In this document: piece by piece, positions 10,490 through 21,207 of the stretch
Layout: each line of letters begins with the position of its first letter
Position numbering within the stretch: position 1 is the stretch's first letter
NCBI RefSeq assembly: GCF_932294415.1
Contig: NC_065542.1
Span: 451,501-515,500, forward strand
Length of the DNA stretch: 64,000 bases
Direction of reading: 5' to 3'
Source: Quercus robur
Taxonomy: Eukaryota; Streptophyta; Magnoliopsida; Fagales; Fagaceae
Made by a program: the position numbers and the translations under genes
The notes under the pieces: model-generated
What the model saw: the letters and a program-made list of their open reading frames with translations, nothing else
Database searches by the model: none
Told to the model about the DNA's origin: nothing

Positions 10490-11860
10490 GGAATCATACA
10501 AGTTTTGGACAGAACCAAGGCCTTGCATGGTCCTCGGACCCAAGCCTCTGGGGAAACCAACTACTTAAAAAGAAGAATACAAGTTTTGGACAGAACCAAG
10601 GCCTTGCATGGTCCTCGGACCCAAGCCTCTGGGGAAACCAACTACTTAAAAAGAAGAATACAAGTTTTGGACAGAACCAAGGCCTTGCATGGTCCTCGGA
10701 CCCAAGCCTCTGGGGAAACCAACTACTTAAAAAGAAGAATACAAGTTTTGGACAGAACCAAGGCCTTGCATGGTCCTCGGACCCAAGCCTCTGGGGAAAC
10801 CAACTACTTAAAAAGAAGAATACAAGTTTTGGACAGAACCAAGGCCTTGCATGGTCCTCGGACCCAAGCCTCTGGGGAAACCAACTACTTAAAAAGAAGC
10901 ATACAAGTTTTGGACAGAACCAAGGCCTTGCATGGTCCTCGGACTCAAGCCTCTGGGGAAACCAACTACTTAAAAGGAATCATACAAGTTTTGGACAGAA
11001 CCAAGGCCTTGCATGGTCCTCGGACCCAAGCCTCTGGGGAAACCAACTACTTAAAAAGAAGCATACAAGTTTTGGACAGAACCAAGGCCTTGCATGGTCC
11101 TCGGACTCAAGCCTCTGGGGAAACCAACTACTTAAAAGGAATCATACAAGTTTTGGACAGAACCAAGGCCTTGCATGGTCCTCGGACTCAAGCCTCTGGG
11201 GAAACCAACTACTTAAAAGGAATCATACAAGTTTTGGACAGAACCAAGGCCTTGCATGGTCCTCGGACTCAAGCCTCTGGGGAAACCAACTACTTAAAAG
11301 GAATCATACAAGTTTTGGACAGAACCAAGGCCTTGCATGGTCCTCGGACTCAAGCCTCTGGGGAAACCAACTACTTAAAAGGAATCATACAAGTTTTGGA
11401 CAGAACCAAGGCCTTGTATGGTCCTCGGACCCAAGCCTCTGGGGAAACCAACTACTTAAAAAGAAGAATACAAGTTTTGGACAGAACCAAGGCCTTGCAT
11501 GGTCCTCGGACTCAAGCCTCTGGGGAAACCAACTACTTAAAAGGAGAATACAAGTTTTGGACAGAACCAAGGCCTTGCATGGTCCTCGGACCCAAGCCTC
11601 TGGGGAAACCAACTACTTAAAAAGGAGAATACAAGTTTTGGACAGAACCAAGGCCTTGCATGGTCCTCGGACCCAAGCCTCTGGGGAAACCAACTACTTA
11701 AAAAGGAGAATACAAGTTTTGGACAGAACCAAGGCCTTGCATGGTCCTCGGACCCAAGCCTCTGGGGAAACCAACTACTTAAAAAGGAGAATACAAGTTT
11801 TGGACAGAACCAAGGCCTTGCATGGTCCTCGGACCCAAGCCTCTAGGGAAACCAAGTACA
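10490..11860. repeat. 17-unit tandem array, 81-bp period
   Basis: Units recur every 81 bp from about 10501 to the last unit starting near 11796, seventeen copies in all. Copies are nearly identical, with variation mainly at the unit junction (agaagaata, agaagcata, ggaatcata). Since 81 is divisible by three, a forward frame reads 27-residue repeats (IQVLDRTKALHGPRTQ and so on) through most of the array. That frame enters from the LTR, and no known domain is seen. The high identity points to recent expansion. A coding role is unproven. Confidence 0.95.
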
Positions 11861-13129
11861 CAAAAGCGCCATTGGAGCTCCCTTACTCCCAGTCGATTGC
11901 TCGGATAGATTGTTTATAAATCATCAGCCTTGGACGACATTCACGCGCTTATCACAGAATGTCCAACTGATATCCCGGTTAGTTTCGTAACTTTGATTTA
12001 TTACAAATTATCGGTATAATGCCTGATAGTGATGACAGATGAGATTTGATTAGATTATGCTTCAAAGTAGCTTTATCACAAATACTCTCTAAGCAACACA
12101 TACATAGAGCACATTCGTTCACAGAGTTGTGTTGCCCATTAGATCAACGTTTAAAACATGTAAATCAATTTCCATTTTTATTACGACAAAGAAATAGTAC
12201 AGTGTACAAATGAAAAGCTGGAATCAGCCCACGTCAAAGCTTACTACATAAGCAAGAAAAGAAAAAACAAGAAAGCTGGAGAAAGCCGAGGAGGTATGTC
12301 GGAGGAAAGGTTGGCTACAGCTCCGAGACCTTATTCTTCCCCCGCACCCTTACATGCCCATAACTCAGGCAGCCAAAAAGACCCAACTTGAACCTGACAC
12401 CGTTGAAGAAAAGGTGCAGGGAGTTGAAGGTGATGGGGCTTTCTCTAAATATACACCTGCCGCAAAGCAGAGGCGCTGATGGAGGAAAACCCTTCTTCTG
12501 CCATACTAAAGTGCTGGCATGAACAGAGCCTGCTTCGGATTTTGGCTAAAAGAGGGAGAGACGCCATTCTCCCTCGGTGGAGATGGAATACTCTCTTGAA
12601 CTTATGCTTCCTGTGCCCATACCTTACTGTTATAAGCCTCATGAAGACACGGCGCTTCTGCGGCGGAGACATTTCTTTCTTCCCAACCCTCACTTTCAAC
12701 ATGTTATGCCAAGAAGGGAGAACTCCGGATATGGAAGCTGTGATGTGGTAGAAAATCTGAAGGATCTGTGCGTATATAAAGCAACTTTCTCTGCTTCCCA
12801 TTTATTGGAAAAGACAAGGTGATGGCAGTCAACTCATGTGGCGTCCCGAGAAACGCTATAGACAAAACAGTCTAGGCTCAACTTCCAACATCAACTGCAA
12901 CCACAAGATTAAAGAGCCTCGTAAAGGCGCGCTTCGGTCATCGTGACATCAAAGGGTACCACGTGGCCAGAAGTTGCAGAAATATCTCTTAATTCATGGG
13001 CTAGGTGGATTCGTGGCCCCGGGGCCGCTTTGTTTAAGGGCCCAGGTACTTTGGCCGACGCCGAGCAGCGGCCATGGCCGAGGACGATCACTGTTGGGCA
13101 CCTCGGGAAATGCTCAAAGATAGGGGAAA

Positions 13130-13540
13130 CCAAGTACTAGTGCAGACATTGGTCTTGGACAGAACCTAAGGCTTGCATGGTCCTCGGACTCAGGCTAAAA
13201 GGGAAAACCAAGTACTAGTGCAGACATTGGTCTTGGACAGAACCTAAGGCTTGCATGGTCCCCGGACTCGAGCCTCTGGGGAAAACTACTTAAAAAGGAG
13301 AATACAAGTTTTGGACAGAACCAAGGCCTTGCATGGTCCTCGGACCCAAGCCTCTGGGGAAAACCACGTACTAATGTAAACATTGGTCTCGGACAGAACC
13401 TAAGGCTTGCATGGTCCTCGGACTCAAACTAAAGGAGAAATCAAGTACATAGGGTAAAACGCATAAGTCCTGGACAGAACCCAGGTTTTGCAAAGTCCTC
13501 GGACTCAGGTTGCTTGGGAAATCAACTGCCCAAATGAAGA
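13130..13540. repeat. Diverged copies of the array unit
   Basis: About five degenerate units share the core tggacagaacc...gcatggtcctcggact with the 81-bp array. Here the spacing is irregular and the junctions differ (cattggtcttggacag). They suggest the array grew from an older, degraded repeat inside the same element. Confidence 0.75.
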
Positions 13541-14952
13541 AACTCCTCGGCTTAAATACTGGAAAAGGTTAAGGCTCGCGTGTCATGGAGATGGCAGAAC
13601 AACCTAATGATCGTCAACCTAAAGAGGCCATTCATCCGGTGGGTAACACGTCCTCGGATAGCTACTTCTTACATCTAATCGGAGCATTTAATACCCATCC
13701 CGGCTAATTTTAAGATAAGTCTCATTCCACTCTGGTCGGATTGCTACGTTGAATAATAATTTTGTTAAAGTCATCGTGGCATCTTTTTATCAACGATTAC
13801 TTTGGCCTTATTTATTATTAATTGAAATGCTATACTATTATGCCGAGCAGTGCATTCACATTTGTTAAAGTATATAAACAAGACATACGAAATAGAATAA
13901 CAATCACTTTTATTAATATGAAAAATTGTTACAACATACAAGGAAGGGCTTAAACAAGCCTATACAAAAAAAATAAACTGCTAAAACAGTAACAACAACC
14001 GTAACATAAATAAGTAAACCACCAAGTGTCTTCTGAATTCGCCTTCAAAGTCTCTCTGAAATCTCTGCCTCAGTACTGCTCATATCAGGAGAAGAACCTT
14101 ATACAAAAATAATGAAGGACAAGGAAGAAGAATTGGAACACATGGAAGCACTTCAGCAAGCTCTTGTTGCTGAAAAAAGCAAGGGAAAAAGAAGATGGAG
14201 GACATGAGCGGGAAGGAGGAGAAGAAGAGGGAAGCAATGAAAAGAAAATAAAAGGAGCAAAAGAGGGAGAAGGGGAGCCATATTAGGTATGCTCATGAGA
14301 GAGCGGATGGAGATGACAAGGGAGGTTTTCGGCTCAGTCACACCAGAAATGGGGTATGACGAGTCCCTGCTTCGGATTTTGGCTAAAAGAATGGGGAGAC
14401 AAACCTTGAGTCTCCTCCATCCTTGCCCCGACCGAGCCATCTCAAGTTTCGTTAAGGTATGGTATTTTTGGGAAAGGAGGGATTCATTCATGGTTGATCA
14501 CTATGGGGGACGTGTTATCGAATGAGGAATAACCAAAGGGAAGAAGCGGATTCTGAGAAGAGTCTAAGGGATTCGCATATGAGATAATCACCTTCTTGTC
14601 TTCTCTCTTTATATAGGGGAAAAAGATGAGGGTACGTGACACGCTCCGATCCTCTAAGAAAACTGCTAGTAAATGCAAAACCGTTTCGTTTCTCCAAGCT
14701 ATCCGTAACCGCTAGAGTTAAGAGGCCTCGTAAAAGGAAGACATTAAAAGCGCATTACGGCTAACCAAACGGAATAAACGCATCACGCGTAAGTCAAGGG
14801 AAATATCTCGTAGACCGGCGCATTCCTTGGGGAGGTGAAAAGTCGCCGACGTTGATCAAGGGCCGAACTTAATGAGCCGCAATAAAGTCTCGGAATTATC
14901 AAAACCCACCTTTCCAACCGAGGAGTTGGATAGCAGGGTTTTGAGGGGCTAT

Positions 14953-15562
14953 TGTGGGGCCCGACAACAGATGGGCCAGATCCACCTATTCACAGGAATA
15001 CTTAAGGCCCAGGCCGAGGAGGATAGTAGTCCCAGCCCAATAAACGCAAAGCACCAATGGGCCATAGAAACCGCCGAGGAAGGTACAGCCCTCGGCTAGC
15101 CCAGAGATACACTCAGGAAAGGGGTAAAAGCGACATAGGGATAATCTTGTAAGAAATCTAAAATATCTAGGAAAGGCTGCCCAAACTACCTGCCCTAGAC
15201 GGAGCTTTGCCTCTCACAGAGTCGTGTCTCTTTAGCCTACTCAACCACTCCCAACAACTCAGGTCTTAAACTGATGGGACAAGTGTCAGGCCAGGAAAGT
15301 TCGACCCTACATGTGGACGAAGGAAATTGAATGCACGTTAATATAAAAGGAAAATTTGCAACCTAAAGGAGGGGATCCTTCCGGAAAGAAAAGGACCAAA
15401 AGGGGTAAACACCTCTAAATCATGCCTGAACAACTTAACAAAACCACAGCCGAGTAAACATGACTTAGCCTTTCGATCCCACTCTCTACAAATGATATTG
15501 TATGGGTCCATTTACGTGCGAACCCAACCCTATTGTGGTCTAACGCTAATCGTGTCCCTACA
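14953..15562. repeat. Right LTR of the LARD-like element
   Basis: 610 bp, directly after a purine-rich tract (ttttgaggggctat). Four differences from the left LTR by eye. Followed by the acatt target duplication. Confidence 0.93.
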
Positions 15563-15567
15563 ACATT

Positions 15568-17430
15568 TATTTTTCATATTAATTATTTGAAGTGGTTCAT
15601 TAATTATTTAACTATAATGAAATTTTGATGTCAGTTTTTTTAAGATTTATATGAGAAGCAATTAATTTGAAATATGATTATCTTGCTTAAATTTAGTTAC
15701 TTTTGCAGGCAGTTAAAACAATATCCAACCAAAAAAAAGAAAAGAAAAAAATTAGTAACACACAACTAAGAAAGTAAAAAAAATTATTGAAGGATATTTG
15801 CATTTTTATTTATCAAGATGATATTTGCATTAGGCATATCATGCAATTTTCATATTCATAAATACATATAGTATGATCAATCACTACATTATGGTTATTG
15901 TCTTTCTATTTTGTCTATAAAACAAGATACTAAACATTAAAATTTTTTACAAGAAAAAATTATAAAAATATTAGAAGAAACTATCAGCAAAATGCATCGC
16001 ACAACTTGCCTAATTAAAATTATATATATATATATATATATATATTCCGAATTGTGAATCATTTTTTTTTTAATTGTAATTTTTCAAAAGTTGCAAAAAT
16101 CAATATTTGAAGTATTCAACAAATACAAATGCCATTTAAAAAAAACTCAAAACTAAAATAATAAAAAAACTAAAAAAGCACTCAATCTAATCCAAGTTGT
16201 CCACTTGAAAAAACAGTCGATTGCCTTTACGAATTGAATAAGTTGGATATGATTATAGGACCAATCCATTGCCTTCCTATTGGATTGTGTTAGTTGGATG
16301 GGATTATTGGATTTTGCGCACACTCTAATTGAAAAGCAATAACTAGGTTGAAATTCTCTAAAAAATTTTTTTTTTTGAAAAGCAATAAACACAATAGTCA
16401 AAAACTGGTATGAGTTAGAATGGACTCTCCCAGTCATAGCAAAAGTTTCCATATTCTTCACCCAATATAACTCGTTTAATTGAGTTAGGGTGCATATTGA
16501 AATGTATGAATCAAGATTAGAAAAGGGTTAAGATATCAGATTCGAACAAAATGAAAATTTTGATTTGTTAATATGAGATATATGCTCATCTAATTGACTT
16601 CATATAAAAACTCTTATTGAAACCATGGTTCCCATATACAAGACATTGTAGCTCAATAGTTCTTATCGATACTAATCTAATTACCATCTTTTTAGCTGTT
16701 CGACCATCACTAATCTAATTATCAAAGCGAGCATCCTTGAAGACAAGAATATTTTCAGAGAAGTTCTAAAAATTTTATTTTTTAATCGATCATTTAGTTC
16801 AGTTTTTTGTTGCTGTCTAGAAGAAGGAATCTCATGCATTATATATAAGAGAACTGGCCAAGTACTCCTGTGGTTGTTGCTCTTAACATCTCAGTTGGAG
16901 AGCCGTACGCATGATGTAGGATCTGATTCATGATGACATTTTTAGCAACATTGGCCCAACTCTTGATATAGGTTAAGCTGTTCAAGACAAAAGACATTAA
17001 TAATTTAAGTAAATTGTACCATAATATATTAGTTTATACAGCTATTTTGAAATGCAAAAGCGAGAGCTTTGTAATTTGTGAACAATCACTGCTGCTTTAA
17101 ATAGGTAGCAGGATGGCACCTTGATTGACATGGTAAAAAAATCACACAACTAAAAAAAAGAATATTCTACATATTTTTAATGCATCAACTTCATTGAAGA
17201 GTACAAATTAATGTAGTTGAAGACACCGTGCGGCATCAAAATTTGAAGAAAAGGCACAACCGTGTGAAAAATTGAATTCAATATGCAATGCTCCCCTATG
17301 GCAGAGCGGAATACTATACTTGAAAATGAGGGGAAAAGCAAAAAAGGGAAATTGAAAGTTGTTAGAAAGATTGTCTAAGCTACAGTGCCACAAATACGAA
17401 ATTACCAGAAAATCCATCAATATGATAATG
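15568..17430. other. 3' flank of RING-H2 copy B, non-coding
   Basis: Matches the copy A flank (about 510-3350, minus its insertions). AT-rich with (TA)n near 16021-16045. No separate gene recognised. Confidence 0.6.
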
Positions 17431-20023
17431 TCATTCAATGTCATCCCTTGAACTTCTAGATTCTCTCACATGATCAACGCAATCAGAGCTTCTTGCATCT
17501 TCGTTTTTGGGATTTCTCACCTCTCTTGCATCTTCTTCAGACTTGTTTTTGGGATTTCTAATGTCTTCTTCGGCTTGTGCTGCTACGCTAGCCTGGGGCC
17601 TTTGTTGAATCGATGTATCATTACCATTGACTGCCACAGAAAATTCTTGACCAGATTCAACATTTATATGAGGTAGTTCAGTTGAAGATTTACTGGCAGG
17701 AACAAGTGAGAGGCGGCAGAGTGGGCAGGTGGTGTGAGTAGCAAGCCAGTGATCAATGCAGTCCATGTGAAATGTATGGCCACATGCAGGTATATGTTGA
17801 AGCCTATCCTCTGCTTGGTACTCCACAAGGCATACTGAGCACCTGCAATAATAAAGAGAGGAAACTAAGAAATTCAAGATTGTAATCTCAAACACCTTGA
17901 AAGGTATAAAATTCTTCAAGGCACTAACCAATTCATTTAAGAAAATGCCTAAGTTGTTAATCTTATTCATTTTACCCCCTTTTCTGACATAAAAGGACAG
18001 TTCTGGAAAGCCCATAAACTTTCTCATTGGTCTTGATATAGCATGTGATATGAATCTCATTATTGTTTATTAAATGTATATACTTTTAAGATGTCATAAG
18101 GTAAATCATTTCATTTTTCAAAAACTCAGCCAAAATTCCTTTTCCAAGAGGTCACGTATTCCAATATTCTTATTCAAGCATGCTTTATTTTTTTAAACAC
18201 TTGATTATACATAAACCAGATTTGAAATTGTAAAGCAGCATTTTTAATATCAACACTCTAAAATAAAATGCTTGAAATTCAAGCAGTGCTAATCGGTTAA
18301 TCCATGTAACCCTTTTATGATGGTTTACCTCCCTACATGGATTTACCTCTTATTCCCTTAAATTGACCAGTTCCAATGGGTGATAGATGACTATCATTTC
18401 AGCTTCCATCATATGTAAGAAGATGCATACACCTGGTACACACATTCACAATTCAGTTTAACTTAATGGTGGCCTTCTGTTTCTAGACCCTTTAAACAGC
18501 TTCTATGCATCCCATATTTCAAAAGCAACTATTATCTATTGTTATTAAAGGCCATGCTGCCTCAAGGTGCATAAAAAGAATAAATATAAGTATGAGACCA
18601 GTTAGTTCTGGCAGATATGATGGTTATTAACTAGATTGCTTTGATGGATTTGCCAGTAAAGAAGATAAAAGGCACTGATTAACCTTTGTCTTGAACAATG
18701 CCAATGCCAATGCCACAGTTTTTCCTCTTAAGTTTGAACAAAGAGCTTAATAAAAAGTTAATGATTTAAAAATACATACCTTAATCAAAGAAAAATGTTT
18801 GTGACATTGAATTCAATTAAAGGCAGGTCTCATAATACAAAATGTTGACCACCAATCAGCTCATGTGAACATCATGGTTATTTAATCTGATCATGTACAC
18901 AAATGTCTTCCTTCATCAAACCATATTAACTAAATTAAAGTGGAGAATGGAATCGTGACTCATCCACCAATTAAGTTACGAGATGTGTGTGGTGAAATCC
19001 TAAGAGCAATGAAAATTAAACACAAGAAAGCTCCTTGCTTCACAAGATGCCATTACCACTCAGCTATGATGCCAGTGACCCGAAATCTGTAGTATGGTCA
19101 ATTAGAAAGATATCTTCTTTCCCAATGATATCTCTAGACTTAATCTTTCAGATAAGGCTTTACTCAATTCTATAAAAACTGATATAAAACAATCAGTCCA
19201 GTCCAATTCATAGCAAGTTAGAAAGTAATGCACCCTCTCAAGATGCACCTTCCATTAATTTTAATTTATTTTGATTTATAGCAACTTAAACAGATGCCTT
19301 ATATTTGAAGAGAAAATTGGACTAATCTCTAATATGAACTAATAAGCACTACAATGTATATCTAGATAATAAATGAATCACCAGCACTAAATTGACTCAA
19401 CTGGGAAAGCTCAACAGTTGGACTTTTATCATCAAGTAACCGAAATCCTAATATGGAGGTTAAGAAGATTTAAAGTGCAAGAAAAAACAAGTTATGGATA
19501 CAGCAATAATAAAGACAGTGCTAAGTAGTAAATACTAATAAGCAATAACAAGTTCGATGAGAATATTAGACATAAGAAAAATCAACAAAATAAGGAAGTC
19601 CACTCACTGTGAATCTCTGATGGAGAAGCTCTCCTTGTATACAATAATGGGTAGCATCTCTCTCAGTTCTTTCTTCAAGCCCAATTCAGACTGTGCAACC
19701 ACAACAATGAAACACTTGCATATTCACAAACCTCAACATGCAAATTACACAAATAATTGAAAAACAGAAAAAGGGCAAGGAAAGATCTTGTTTACCCTGG
19801 AGATATCATTGTTGTTGGCATAAGATGGTGGCATTTGAAGAGAGGACCAGTTGGCTCTTTGACGGCGAAGATAGCAAAGGTAGAAGAAGAAGAGGATGAT
19901 GAAAGCGGAGGAGACCGGTAAAGAGATAATAAAAGTTTGGTAAAGCTTCTCTGCAGTTGAAGCTCTTGTTTCAGAACCACAAGGTGGCTCTGCCTCTGAG
20001 TCTGAATGGCTATGAGAAATCAT
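17431..20023 (-). CDS. RING-H2 (ATL7/58/59-type) E3 ubiquitin ligase, copy B
   Basis: Three exons with GT-AG introns: 19796-20023, 19608-19690 and 17431-17842, giving about 240 aa. Exon 1 holds an acidic N-terminus and one membrane helix (FIISLPVSSAFIILFFFYLC). Exon 2 encodes SELGLKKELREMLPIIVYKE, the conserved GLD-like linker of ATL proteins. Exon 3 holds the RING-H2, with CSVC, then CGHTFHMDC, the conserved tryptophan in DHWL, and CPLC, followed by a charged tail. The family acts as membrane-anchored E3 ligases. An ATG at 20068 would add 15 residues. I prefer 20023 because the upstream ATG is not conserved in copy A. All splice sites are intact, so this is the likely functional copy. The LTR element sits about 1.9 kb beyond its 3' end. 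Confidence 0.88.
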
Positions 20024-20331
20024 TACTAATGCTCTAAACACACCCAATAATCCTATGAAAACAAACATAAAAGAACAAGCTTGAAAGGTAATAATTATAG
20101 GATGAGAAATAAAGATTAGAGATTTATTTGAGAGAGAGTGGGGTTCTAGACTGTGAAGCGAAGCAATCTAAGACATGAGCAAACTGATTTTCTTCAATAA
20201 AAAACAGATGGAATTTTCAGAGAGTGCAGTGAAGCAATATTCAGAGAAAAAAGTTCAAGAGTGCTAGTTTTGCAGAAGACCCAGATGAAAAAAAAAAATT
20301 GAAACTTTGAGATTGATTTGAACTTTGAAGT

Positions 20332-21207
20332 CAATCAGAAGAAAACCCTATTGAGAAAATTCTAAAATTTATTAAAAAAACTGGAAGTCAGAGAATGAAC
20401 GAGAGAGAGAGAGAGAGGCAACGTTGTAGAGGAAGTGTTCTTTAACTACCAGATCACAGGGAGAGCGCAAGTGGCAGATGCGGTAGGTGGACGATTCAAA
20501 TGGTTCAGAGTTCAGCTTGTCTGATTAATGAACAAACCATGAAAACTTGTCTGATTAAATAACAGCTTATCTAACTTTTTAAAAGATATATAAGTCGTTT
20601 ATTATCTTAATTTTATACGTTTTTTTAATTTTTTTTTTAAATCTTAATTTTGTACCTATAATTTGTAAAACAAGTAAGAAATTCATTGGTAAACTTATTG
20701 CTAATTAAATGGATGTAAATTTAAAAGCTTCTTGACCATGCTAATTAGTCTCTCTCTCCCGTGAATAGAAAATATATGATTTTCTGCTAATAAACCTTCT
20801 GTCTAAATCACCAACTCTTCTAACTTCAAACAATTACATTTTAAGAGTGATTGAATAGAAAGTGTTTTCAAAAGAAAAATGGTATGTTAAGCTTGTTTTC
20901 GTGAATTCCAATTGCTAAATAAAACATTCTTGAGATTGTAGATGTTTGCGGTATTGATGAGTTTCATGATGTAAAATATTTCTATACGTTCCAAAAGCTC
21001 ACTTATCCAAAAAAAAAAAAAAAAAAAACATATATTTATATATCCATACATTAATGCATTCTTTTATTTGGAACTAAAAAGAAAATAGATATCTGGAAAT
21101 ATTCATATAAAAATGCAAGTGATTAATGCGCAACAATATTGGCATCCTATGTTTACAAAATATAAACTACTTATAACGATGTATATTAGATTATAGATAA
21201 TGTGATT
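20332..21207. other. Intergenic, no gene seen
   Basis: Upstream of RING-H2 copy B. Contains a (GA)n run near 20401-20417 and several A/T runs. No coding match or transposon ends recognised. Confidence 0.6.

Larger units (their letters stand above)
9631..15562. mobile_element. Non-autonomous LTR retroelement, LARD-like, probably Ty3/gypsy-related
   Basis: A 5932-bp element with both LTRs (9631-10240 and 14953-15562, each 610 bp, TG...CA). The 5-bp target duplication is acatt (9626-9630 and 15563-15567). A primer-binding-like tggcgccgt starts one base after the left LTR, and a purine-rich tract (gaggggct) precedes the right LTR. The 4.7-kb interior shows no recognisable gag, protease, reverse transcriptase or integrase, so movement would need a partner element. 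I count four LTR differences in 610 bp (0.7%). At assumed rates of 1-7 x 10^-9 per site per year that is about 0.5-3 million years. It looks structurally whole as a non-coding element. Confidence 0.92.
9213..20331. repeat. Segmental duplication, copy B (RING-H2 gene block with LTR element inside)
   Basis: Second copy of the block at 207-5222, same orientation. It is interrupted at 9631-15562 by an LTR element that copy A lacks. The matching sequence resumes directly after the element (atgaaattttgatgtca), showing insertion after duplication. Copy B also keeps about 1.03 kb of intron 2 (roughly 18030-19065) that copy A lacks. That stretch shows no transposon ends, so a deletion in A is the simpler reading. 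Confidence 0.9.

Noticed and set aside
10211-11620. Long forward frame through the 81-bp array as a real repeat protein
   Set aside because: It begins inside the LTR without a convincing start, matches no domain, and exists mainly because the repeat period is divisible by three.
10490-11860. CRISPR-like array
   Set aside because: Units are contiguous with no unique spacers, in a plant LTR element; it is an ordinary tandem repeat.
12445-12822. Overlapping ORFs within the LARD interior
   Set aside because: Short and on both strands, with no gag/pol or other domain recognised.
17843-18060. Extension of the RING-H2 exon 3 frame upstream of its acceptor
   Set aside because: The frame runs into intron 2; the acceptor ttgcag before GTGCTCAG and the matching exon-2 donor define the exon.
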